Under the pieces are notes generated by a model, which worked only from the letters and a program-made list of their open reading frames with translations, was not told the DNA's origin and ran no database searches. DNA of 64,000 nt from Bugula neritina (lineage: Eukaryota; Bryozoa; Gymnolaemata; Cheilostomatida; Bugulidae). Below, piece by piece: positions 38,301 to 48,200 of the stretch. Both the position numbers and the translations under genes were made by a program. Positions within the stretch are counted from its first letter, which is position 1, and each line of letters begins with the position of its first letter. Location: assembly GCA_964035545.1 (NCBI GenBank), contig OZ037768.1, positions 6,935,241-6,999,240 of the forward strand, read 5' to 3'.

Positions 38301-41300
38301 CTGATAATTGCTTGCATAAGTTTAGTAAGTTCAAGTTTTACACTCAATGTGAGGATTCCACATAGAATTCTGTTATTGAAGTCATGCCATGAGCTGTGTG
38401 CTTCATAGAATGGGTGATTAGAATATCTGCTTGCCATTAATTTTATAGAACTGATACTTCATGCATCATATGCTTGTAATTTGTTGAAACTGTGTCATCA
38501 ATTCCTACATTGATATTAAATCATAAGGTACTGGTATGATCTAGTGGAGATAAATCATGGCTAAGTCATGAGTACAATGCATAACTTGTGATTCGCCGTT
38601 ATTGGAAGCTGTGAACACATGCTGAGAAAATTTTACTAATCATGTTCTCTTCTATATTTTAGCTGACATTTGCCTGCCGTGTAATTGGACAGTTTGTAAA
38701 AGTGCGAACAGCCTGTGAAACTATTGTTAGTTATCTGCCCCTGAGCCATATTGCTGCCCAGATGTTAGACATATACTTGCCTATATCTTACGCTGCCACA
38801 GTGTACTTTGCTCAACCTGATGCCTTCAAGGTATGCAGTTCTACTTATATCCTGTATCTCATATTCCCGTAGATAAATTTCAAGAACTTTCTAGAACTAA
38901 TCTCACTAAGCTCGTGGTTGTATTCCCATAAGGGTATTTAGAATGCCAAGAAAGTCCTGGTGGGTTAAGACACAGCCTTGCAAATTGCTTCTAATCTCCC
39001 AATGAATTGGCTGTCACCATTATAAAAATATGCAAAAAGAATTTATTGCATTAAATATAAAGTAATATTTAGTAAAAACAAATAATTGATAAAAATAATA
39101 TGCTTTTGCAAATACACCACTTTTGTGAGTTGGAGTTGTGTTAACCTGTGTGGGATATTTTTTATTTTTTATGATAATACAGCTGCACGATAAAGGTAGA
39201 AATATGCAGCAGTACTGGATTGTGTGTATGTAATCCAACTCCATCTTATGCAAACACAAGTATGTTGCACTATTCAACAATGTATGGTATTTGCTTTCAG
39301 GGCTCTCTAAATACTACACTGAAAGAAACTAGCCCAACAATCTTTTTCGGAGTTCCTCGAGTGTTTGAAAAAATGTCGGAGAAGATCAAAATTGGTCTTA
39401 ATGAATTGGGATCTCTAAAGAAGAAGCTGGTTGGGTGGGCACGGGGGAAGTGCCGCCAAGCTGCTGAGAATATGAAAGTCGGGTACGGGATATGTTCTAG
39501 TTTGATTACATTCAAGATGATGGTTTATGTTTCTCTCTGGTTGATGGAAGCTGATATATTTTGATTAATTTTATTTAATTATTTTTTATTACTCTTTATA
39601 GTTTTCTCTTACTTTCACTACTGTATATTTATGAGCAGTGATAAATTATTGGTTCTTGCTCATGCATATAGTTTATAGTTTCTATTGTATTTTTATATCT
39701 ACCAGGCAAGGACCTCCATTTGGGCACGGCATTGCTCTGAAGATTCTGGGAACTATCCGAGTCAACCTTGGTCTAACAAATTGCCGGTACTTGTATGCCG
39801 GAGCCGCTCCTCTTACTCCAGAAACACATGAGTTCTTCGCTTCCCTCGGTTTGCCCGTCATGGAAGTCTATGGTGAGTGAATTTGCCTCCCACTTCTTGT
39901 TTTTTGTTTTGCCAACACACAATCTTATATTCAATGACTGGGTTGGTATTTTTAATAATTATTTCTAAATCAACTTCTCCAAGTTAACTTTTTATCGAAA
40001 GCATTCTTAGTGTGTCGAATATTCTACTTGGTTGAAGTGTTCTGGGAAAATTTAGTCATCCAATAAAATGTGCACACAACTTCCTACTTTCTAGACGTCT
40101 AATTTGTTATACTCTGAAACTAGGCATGAGTGAGACAACTGGGGGTAACTCCATGACTGCTTGGGTGGAGGGAAACAAACATTGGAAGCCAAACTCTGCT
40201 GGCTTTAGAATGCCTGGATTCAGCTATGACCTTCTGGACAAAGATGAGAAAGGTCACGGAGAAATCGCGATGTATGGCCGCCATGTTTTGATGGGGTATC
40301 TGGGAGAAGAAGAGAAAACGAAGGATACTTTTGACAGCGAGTACAGGCTGAAGTCCGGTGACATTGGCTATGTAGATAAAGACGGTTTTCTTTTTATTTC
40401 TGGGAGGATTAAAGGTGAGCGCATGCTTTTTCTATGGATTCAAATTATTTGAATACTTAAGAAAAACATTCTTCTTAATTAACAAAAAATCATAAAGTTA
40501 TAGACTTTATAGTCAATCGGATGCAATAATATATCTTTGTTATTATATAATATGTCACTTTGCATAAGAAACCATCAACAGGGGAAAAAGCTAACCTATC
40601 ATACTTGTTAAGCTGATGGTTGTGATTGAAAATATTTTGTTTAGTATATGCTTATTCTATATTGCCTGGGTTTTGGTAGAGTTATTGATTACTGCGGGTG
40701 GTGAGAATGTAGCCCCTGTACCTATCGAAAATGAAGTTAAAGAAGCTCTACCTCAAGTTTCCAACTGCATGCTCATTGGAGACAAACGAAAATTCCTCTC
40801 TATCCTAATTACACTGAAGGTAAATTGCCTGTGTACTCATCTATACTCACCTTTACACAATGTCTTGCAGAGTCAGTTCATTGTTCTATATATTATGCTA
40901 TTCTATTGTAAAGCTAAAATTTATTGCTAATTTTATTTTATGAAACTAAATAGGCTTATACCCATATTATATAAACTCATACACATATTTAACATATATA
41001 CACATATTTCGCATGCAATATACGCATATACCTGTAATATACACATATTATACCGGCAATATACACTTATTATATATATATAACAAATCTGTTTAGACTG
41101 AAGTTGATCTGGAAACTTTAATTCCCAAAGAAGAGTTCACACCTCAGACTATTGAATGGTGTAAATCTATTGGAAGTTCAGCAACTAAGGTTTGTTTAGT
41201 TTATCTGAAATTGAACACTATAATATATTAAAATATATTGTAGATGTCCCACGTATTTACACTGGTTATACTGGAATGTATGTTTGTAGACAAATATGTA

Positions 41301-41833
41301 TATTATGGTGTGTTGGTATGTATAATATGGTGTGTTGGTATGTATAATATGATGTGTTGGTATGTATATTATGATGTGTTGGTATGTATAATATGATGTG
41401 TTGGTATGTATAATATGATGTGTTGGTATGTATAATATGATGTGTTGGTATGTATATTTCAGGTGTCTGATGTGCTAGACGATAAAGACGAGGCAGTAAA
41501 GAAAGCTATACAGGAAGGTATTAATACAGCGAATAAAAAGAGCGAGTCAAATGCTAAGAAGATAGCAAAGTTTACTATCCTGGCTAATGATTTTAGTGTT
41601 AGTGGCGGAGAACTGGGTGAGTAATTCTGTCTGTTATTGTTGGTTAATAAAAGATAATGAAAAACCTTAACATCTGGTCACTTTAAACATTCCCCAATCT
41701 AGCAGTAAATTTTTAGCTGTGATATCATTTTTTTAACATTTTATTTTGTTTTTTAGGTCCGACTATGAAGTTGAAGAGGCCCGTTGTTATTGCCAAGTAC
41801 TCCGATGTGATAGAAAAGATGTATGAGGATTGA
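30945..41833 (+). CDS. ACSBG: Bubblegum-type long-chain acyl-CoA synthetase
   Basis: Activates long-chain fatty acids to acyl-CoA using ATP. Sixteen exons join in phase: 30945-31036, 32988-33040, 34542-34703, 35174-35259, 35704-35792, 36094-36295, 37369-37470, 37997-38044, 38663-38830, 39301-39482, 39706-39872, 40124-40414, 40680-40819, 41097-41189, 41463-41616, 41757-41833. The product is 701 residues. The N-terminal 50 residues are acidic and unconserved. The AMP-binding P-loop is TSGTTGNPKGVMLSHDN (262-278); then SYLPLSHIAAQ, the ATP/AMP motif YGMSETTGG (450-458), SGDIGYVDKDGFLFISGR and KELLITAGGENVAPVPIENE. The end, FSVSGGELGPTMKLKRPVV, is the bubblegum-family C-terminus. A possible 39-bp cassette exon (33492-33530) would add 13 residues in phase. 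Intron 6 contains a 30-bp minisatellite and intron 14 a 22-bp one; intron 4 has (TA)n tracts. An AATAAA lies at 42341-42346. Confidence 0.95.
35275..35475. repeat. (GT)n/(TA)n microsatellites in ACSBG intron 4
   Basis: GTGTGTGTG followed by a TA run to about 35320, starting about 5 bp after the exon 4 donor, then a second TA tract at 35399-35475 containing a mirror/palindromic TATCTATATATAGATA core. Confidence 0.95.
36310..37030 (+). repeat. 30-bp minisatellite in ACSBG intron 6, unit carries GTGAGTAA
   Basis: From about 36471 to 37020 a unit of the form GTAGGTGAGTAAAGCTAG-TTGAAGCTGGGT repeats about 18 times with few changes (GTAAAT or GTAAGT for GTAGGT, GTTAG for GCTAG). Before it, 36310-36470 holds more degenerate GTAGCTGGTTATAGTGAA copies. 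Each good unit contains GGTGAGTAA, a strong match to the consensus 5' splice site. Confidence 0.95.
41308..41462 (+). repeat. 22-bp minisatellite at the 3' end of ACSBG intron 14
   Basis: About seven copies of GGTATGTATAATATGATGTGTT end directly in the acceptor of exon 15. The last copy reads GGTATGTATATTTCAG and the exon opens GTGTCTGATGTG, itself resembling the repeat. Confidence 0.9.
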
Positions 41834-42400
41834 CTGTCGGATGAAGATATTACCCGTTTGCTGATTGGTCCAATGTTGACCAGCAAACTTTAATGCATAT
41901 CACTTACCAAATATTAGCTTTTTCAGTATCTAAGTAAAATATGATCCTTACTCTTCTCAAACAGGCTTCACATCAAATATTTTGTCATGTAGCTCGAGGT
42001 TGTACTAAATGAACAGTACATACTTGTGTAGCTATGCAATATAGTTAACGTAGCTCAATTCATCAAACATTCCTCATATCACTTATATAGTTTATGTTTC
42101 CTATTGCTTTGAAACAAACTAGTAAATAATAGTCAACAACATTGTGAGAAAAAATATATTAATATTATTATTATGTTGGAGTTTGTATAGCATTGTATTT
42201 GTTCAACATGTTCATTCTTGTTCAGTGTTTGTGTCATGTTCACCCTTACAGTTTGTATCATAATATTTGTATTTACGTAGTTATTTCTAACACTTTCAGA
42301 TTATTAACCCTTTCTGAGATATATTATCTCAGTAAACCAAAATAAAAGGTGAAAATTAAACTTATTCTCATTTCTTTGACTTGTGCCCTTTTTTTATCTA
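41834..42400. other. ACSBG 3' UTR
   Basis: Sequence following the ACSBG stop, with an AATAAA at 42341-42346 close to the end of a plausible 3' UTR. No other gene signal. Confidence 0.5.
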
Positions 42401-42735
42401 AAAGAAGTACCTGATGAAACAGTCACAAACCATGTGTTGAGATCTTGACCTGTGGTCATGGGCTCCCTATGTTAGGAAGAGCATCCAGTCATAATTGCTC
42501 CTGTGCCCCATCTTAATAAGTCCTTAGCCCAATTTAACAAAAACCCATTCCACCAGCGGGTTTTCTCACAGGGGTGGCGAGTTTAATGCCACCCGATTAG
42601 GAACTGGTGGAGAAAGGTGAGAGTAAAATCATAAGCTTGGTGGAAGCTGTATGTCTAGACATTGCTGCCGTTAATGTAAAATAACTCGATCCTTAATAAA
42701 CATAACTCCCTGGTACTCTAGACATTGGGTACAAA
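42400..42735. repeat. GC-richer segment, probable decayed mobile-element fragment
   Basis: The composition is clearly less AT-rich than the flanks, with phrases such as CCACCAGCGGGTTTTCTCAC, GGGGTGGCGAGTTTAATGCC and GGAAGAGCATCCAGTC. It has no open reading frame of note and ends just before (TA)n tracts. I suspect a retroelement tail or SINE, but recognise no family. Confidence 0.3.
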
Positions 42736-42739
42736 CATT

Positions 42740-42811
42740 TAATACTATAACAATATATATACTATATATTTTCATGTATGTATGTATATATATATACTAT
42801 ATATTTTTATG

Positions 42812-42852
<41 letters not shown>

Positions 42853-42871
42853 TATATACATAAAAACAATA

Positions 42872-42911
<40 letters not shown>
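42740..42911. repeat. (TA)n-rich tract left of the hammerhead element
   Basis: Long runs of TA interrupted by TTTTCATGTATGTA and CATAAAAACA. It runs directly into the hammerhead-bearing unit at 42912. Confidence 0.95.
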
Positions 42912-42914
<3 letters not shown>

Positions 42915-43221
42915 GACAAACCCCGAAACAGCTGCTGTCCACAGATTGAGGTATTATGCTCTCACTTAATGCTCAGCAATGACATTCAGTGATTGAGCTC
43001 TCTCACCATGGTCACAAACTCAAGCTGCTAGCATTTTGCAAGGCTCGTGACTCCTAGATGACCCCTAGAGTCACTTGAGCTCTCTGACTTGAGTTTACAC
43101 ACCTTTTAAATATGCTTTAGTAGAAACATAAGTTTCTACTATTGCGAAGGTGTGGGCCATGGTACTCTGTTCTGTGCTGATGAGGGGACAAACCCCCGAA
43201 ACAGCTGCTGTCCACAGATTG

Positions 43222-43224
<3 letters not shown>
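42912..43224 (+). mobile_element. Retrozyme-like element: 273-bp unit with hammerhead ribozyme sequence at both ends
   Basis: The segment beginning GGGGACAAACCCC and continuing GAAACAGCTGCTGTCCACAG occurs at 42912-42953 and again at 43184-43224, exactly one 273-bp period apart at the GAAA (42925 versus 43198). The right copy completes a hammerhead ribozyme; the left copy lacks CTGATGA, replaced by TATATA. The unit between is non-coding. Both flanks are (TA)n. A repeat unit of a few hundred bases bounded by type I hammerheads is the described form of metazoan retrozymes and of the terminal repeats of Penelope-like elements. Confidence 0.75.
43171..43218 (+). ncRNA. Type I hammerhead self-cleaving ribozyme
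   Basis: All conserved parts are present in order. Stem I is TCTGTG (43171-43176) pairing with CACAGA (43213-43218). The core CTGATGA is at 43177-43183. Stem II is GGGG (43184-43187) with CCCC (43194-43197) around a six-base loop. Core GAAA is at 43198-43201. Stem III is formed by A43201-T43211 plus CAG (43202-43204) with CTG (43208-43210) around a three-base loop. The cleavage triplet is GTC, so predicted scission is after 43212. The short stem III and open stem I fit a type I hammerhead of the kind found in animal retroelements. Confidence 0.88.
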
Positions 43225-43296
<72 letters not shown>

Positions 43297-43324
43297 TATA
43301 TTGATTTTATGTATATATATATAT

Positions 43325-43365
<41 letters not shown>
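43225..43365. repeat. (TA)n tract right of the hammerhead element
   Basis: About 60 bp of TA, then ACACACACATATA and two further TA runs to about 43362. Apparent reading frames here (Ile-Tyr repeats) are artefacts. Confidence 0.95.
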
Positions 43366-43367
<2 letters not shown>

Positions 43368-43499
43368 GGAAGTTATGTACTCTTGGCAACAAAGGACATG
43401 CTGTTGCCCATGTATAAACTATCTAGGTACTTCACTAAACCATCCAAAGGAACAGTAAAGATGTTACAATTTTGCAAAAACACTGCTAAAGCAGCTATA

Positions 43500-43720
43500 T
43501 CAGGGTTGTAAATAATGACAGACTGCTTTAAGGGCTTCATCTCTAGGTATGTCGTCGGGTTTACTCCCCAACCCTTTTCAAAGTTTTTTTCCTATAATAG
43601 AGAGTCCTTCCAGACTGATAGCCGAAATAACTGATTGTGAGGCGCCGGCCAGTAACTTGTCTACCTCTTCTTCTATCCTAAAAGTAGGTCCACCACTGGT
43701 ATTCCTGTGCCACACCTATA
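43500..43720 (-). pseudogene. Degenerate coding-like remnant
   Basis: Read on the minus strand, a frame with coding character runs IEEEVDKLLAGASQSVISAI, then SLEGLSIIGKKL, a TGA stop, and on in the same frame as KGLGSKPDDIPRDEALKAVC. No start, splice sites or recognised domain is visible. The preceding frame is broken by TAG. It looks like a piece of an old mobile-element protein or a processed gene. I do not recognise the family. Confidence 0.25.
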
Positions 43721-45234
43721 CAGACTATGAATTGTTGAAGGTTATTTGAGAGGTGCACCTGAAGGAGCTTTATGGCAGTAAAATTTTGTCCTCTGTAACT
43801 CTTTGGCTCTGACAACCTTGGACCAATATATGACCAGATCCAACAGCTATTTAAAATCTAATAATCTTAAATACAGCTTATTTACTAGAATAATGCATAA
43901 GTATGTTGAACCCTTATATATAAGCTTGTATCTTTTGGTAAAAATATTTTAAAAACAAAGCATGATAATTTGCATAGCAGTTAAAAGTTCTAAAATGACC
44001 ATGTGTAAAATATCATTTATGCCAATAGTATAGTGATGTAGTTCATGCTAATATAAAGTTTACAACTCTATGTCTTTAAAATAAAACACATACACCTTGT
44101 CATCAACAAAACTATTACACATAATAGTAATTTACAACAGCAAGCTATATAGCTATAAATGATTATATGTTATAAAGGCTTATTAGAGCTATTAGAGCTA
44201 TTAGAGCTTATTAGAGCTTTGGTGTCTGAAAAATGTTTGTTCTTAGAGTTATCTTCTACTTGGCTATCTTCATAACTTTAGCGCTCTTATAAGCCACTTC
44301 ATGTAATTTGAATTAAAAATAATATCAATAAACATTTTTATCAAAAAAAGTTAAAAATATTATTTTATTTTTTCATCTATTTTAATTTTTTTTAAATATG
44401 GTAGTTAAGGTAAATGTTTCGTACACAAACGGATACAAGAATGTTTATAGTTTTATTCCATATGTTACTGTAATATTATTACTTGACGTTGATAATCCGA
44501 TTCTGATGGTGATACACTGAATTTTATTCCAATTCAGTGGTCTGATATGCAAAGATTTGGTGTACAAGAGCTATAGAAGTTGGGACTTTGTATTAATAGC
44601 ATTTCAGACTTTTGGTAAAATTAATATCTTATATTTATTTACTTTTACTTTTAGCAAGTTCAAGTTGGAAGTGTAAACTTAAAGTTAAACTAAAACTTGA
44701 AGCTAAAACTGTAAAGTAGAAGTGTAATCAATAATGGGTAGAACAAAGTGAAACTGGAAGAGTGATAATAACAACTCACCACAGTCACTAATCAGTCTCC
44801 CATCTGCCAGTGTCTCTGTCTGGGACGTTCACGTTGTCGTACCGGTACTCGTCTAGCTTCACTCTGACTCTGAATTGTGATACTCATTTTCACTCTTGCA
44901 ATACTAGTAATGCACACATTCAATCACATACAAGCTCGCACTGTGACTGTTAATGTTTATTTAAAAAGCAGTGCTGATACTATTTTATAATTTTAAGTAA
45001 GAATCAAGCAATAGAGAGTAAGATACTAATAGTAATAAAATAAAAATGAAAGTTTAAACAAGTTGAAATATTATTTTACTTAAAAACTAAAAATAATTAT
45101 TATAATTCAAATGATAGTAATTATAATGATTATTCGTTATAATACGGATTCAAAGTAGAAGTACTGATTACAATTATATATGAGGTAACAAATAACAATA
45201 CCATTATTATATCAGTATCACTATCAACATCATC
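43721..45234. other. Intergenic region upstream of TBC1D30-like gene
   Basis: AT-rich sequence with no supported gene. A GC-richer patch at 44790-44890 contains a 31-codon minus-strand frame ending TGA shortly before a GTGAGT; it could be a non-coding first exon or promoter, but nothing downstream connects to it. The TBC1D30 promoter should lie in the last few hundred bases. Confidence 0.4.
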
Positions 45235-48200
45235 ATGAGCATGGATTTTGGAGAATTTTCTGATGTTAGTTTAGATACTAATGACACTGAAAATTATAAG
45301 TCTTGTGATACTGATACTAGTGCCAGTTTGAGTATCAATGGCTCTAGTTGTTCAATTGAGACACAAGAACTACATAACTTAAACTTGGATTATGACAATA
45401 GTTACCAAAATGACCATCATGAAAGTAGTTCTAGTAGCAGTGTAACTGGGAAAGCTACTTTTGGTTGTGATGCTGAAGCTAACAAAGAAATTCATACTGG
45501 CAATCAAGCTCCAGCTCTAGGACAGCTACAATGGCATTTCGACAGCAATCGTAAAGGCTCAGAAAAACTTAGCGGCTATTTGACTACCAATAATATCACT
45601 CAGCATGGCTCAGAATCTTATGAATACTCACTCAATAACGTAAGTACTGGTTGTCAATAGTAAATAAAATATGTTTCATCGAACAAATTATACAGTATAT
45701 TGATAATGTATTAGTATTAGAATGTTTATGTTGTTTGAATTCATAGCCTAGAAACTAAAGTATAATAAAGGATCAAAAAATTAAAATCTTGGTTTAATTA
45801 GCATTAAGAAACCGCAAATACCCGAGCTTGGTTCAAGTCATGTTCATCCATGTAGAATACTTGAATTTTCTATATTTAGCATGCGTTGATCAATGATGAT
45901 TTCAATATTTTTAAGAAGATTTAGTTGCTACTGTAAGTTTCACAACATGAGGAAAGCTTTTATAATTAATAGGCATGTATAATTTGATATTATAAATATA
46001 AAATAAGTATAATCAAAGCTACTAATTTATTATTTTTATTTCAACTACTGTGTTATTTAATCACATAATGAATTTAAATGCTATTTGTTCTAAAATACTC
46101 GCAAATTTATTTAAATTGACTCAAGTCAGTTGAGCTCATTGCTTGACATGAATTTTGATTAGTAATTGACATGACTTAGTTTTCTTTTTTATGCCTGTAG
46201 TCCAGCTCTACCAAATACAACTATGAATTCCCAATTGCTTTTAATCATCTAGTAATTTAGTTCTATCACTACTTATTGTATATTATCAATTTCTTCTACA
46301 GAAACCTGTAGCAGCACAAGGAGTTACTAATGGTGTAATCTCAAACAGTCATAAATCAAAGGAACTAGATCTCCTAGAGGATTTTCCCAATCATTTGCCA
46401 TCAAGTATTAGTAGCACTACAGAACTAACAGACGATGAAGCTAGTAGCACCTCTACTGTTTCTAGATCCAAGCATTCTCCATCCGATTTAGAGTTAGATG
46501 CTCAATCCGACATCTCCCAGGTACCCTCAGAGGCCATGTGTTCTGCTGAAGAAGACAATACAAGTTGTAGTAGCTCTACTCCACCTTCTAGATCTCGCCG
46601 CAGAAATATGAAACAGCATTCCAAGAGCTCTTTCGATGAGCTACTATTTGATCTGTACGATAAAAGTGGAGGTAATATACATGGCTTTTTCTCGGTGACT
46701 TCAAATGGCTGAAAAAACCTACAAGTTGTATAAGTTTATTACTATTTTGTGTTAAGATGGAAGTCACATTAGGACACGTGTAGTCACATTATTTCTCATT
46801 GGCAAATCTTTGCCCATTTTACTAGATCAATCAATTTTAAAATTAATTTCAATTTCAACAAGCTGCAGTCACAATTGTAAACTGTAAAACAATGCAATGT
46901 TTTTTTTAAATACTGGGATCTTTGCAATCCTCTCCTGAAAAAATCTACAAATTAATGAGTGTTGCTAAATTTAAGGTTAGGCTGGGATTTAGTTTTGATA
47001 AAGTAACTATAGTTTTAAGCTAATATCAGAATTTTCATTTTCAAATAATTTATGAAGGTGATTGGATAATACATCCACATATTACAGCCATCATTTAGAA
47101 GTACCCTGTTGCTTAGTGCCTTCTTTGTGTTATTCAAAAGATATTTACTAATTCTAATTGACGCAATTTACATTATAAAAATGTGTTTTACATGGTAGAA
47201 GACAGAAATGTAAAAAATGTTTCATTTAATGCATTTGTTAGATGCCTTTGCTCATTCATGCATGATAGAATTTTTTCTGATATACAGTACATATTATTAC
47301 ATTGTTTCTGTAAATATTTAACTTTCTGGTAATCTAGAAAGTTCTGGATGGAACGAGACCTTTAAATAGATATTTTATTTTGACATTTTATATAGTTCAC
47401 AGTAGCTGGTTGTTATGTTGATGTGGTTATATATATACAGGCAGTTCAATAAGACTAAGCATCAGCTCCAGTGTTGATGGCTCCAGTACAGACTGTAGCA
47501 GTGTCTCTGAATGCATACATGCTAATGAGCCTCAACGGGTCTCCCATACAAGTACCACTCTGCAAAAACTAGGTATGTGAAAATACTGGTGTAGTGATGT
47601 AAGTTATCATACGCAGCAAAAGCATCTCGTATTGTGTCCAGATCTTATTGTGCACTTAGAGTATTGTAATAATGAACTATTATATATAATAGAAGATTTT
47701 GTGATTGATCAAAAGTACTATTCAAATTGTTATTAAACAATTTAGTACCTTTTGTTGTACTGTGTAAGAAGTGACACTGGCTCTATCTAGTTCAACAGGC
47801 AACATGTTTTATGTTGTTGCTGTTTATGCCAGTAGTAGGACGTCTAATATATCAACATGCATGTCTCCAGGCACCTGCCAGCAGTATATTAGTCTCCCTA
47901 ATCTTTGATGAGTTGCCATCTTTCTAGTTAATATATTAAGCTACAGCCAAATATTTTCTGACATCCTTGAACTAAATGGGACAAGTTGATCTAGCCATGC
48001 AGCGTAGGCAGAAAGATGGCAATTTTCTATTGGTTTCTAATACTGAAGACATTATAGCATCTGTTCTGAAAATAATACTAATTAGCTTTAATATCCAGTT
48101 CTTTAGCTTTTACTAAATCAATTGGCTTATGCTGAATTATGATGAGCTTTCAAAATATAAGGGTGAAGTTAACTTCATAATAAAAAATAAAAGGATGTTT

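Noticed and set aside
43095-43458. Long Ile-Tyr repeat reading frames on both strands
   Set aside because: They are translations of the (TA)n tracts flanking the hammerhead element.
45825-45850. GGTTCAAGTC resembling a tRNA B box
   Set aside because: No A box or acceptor-stem pairing is present at the right distances.
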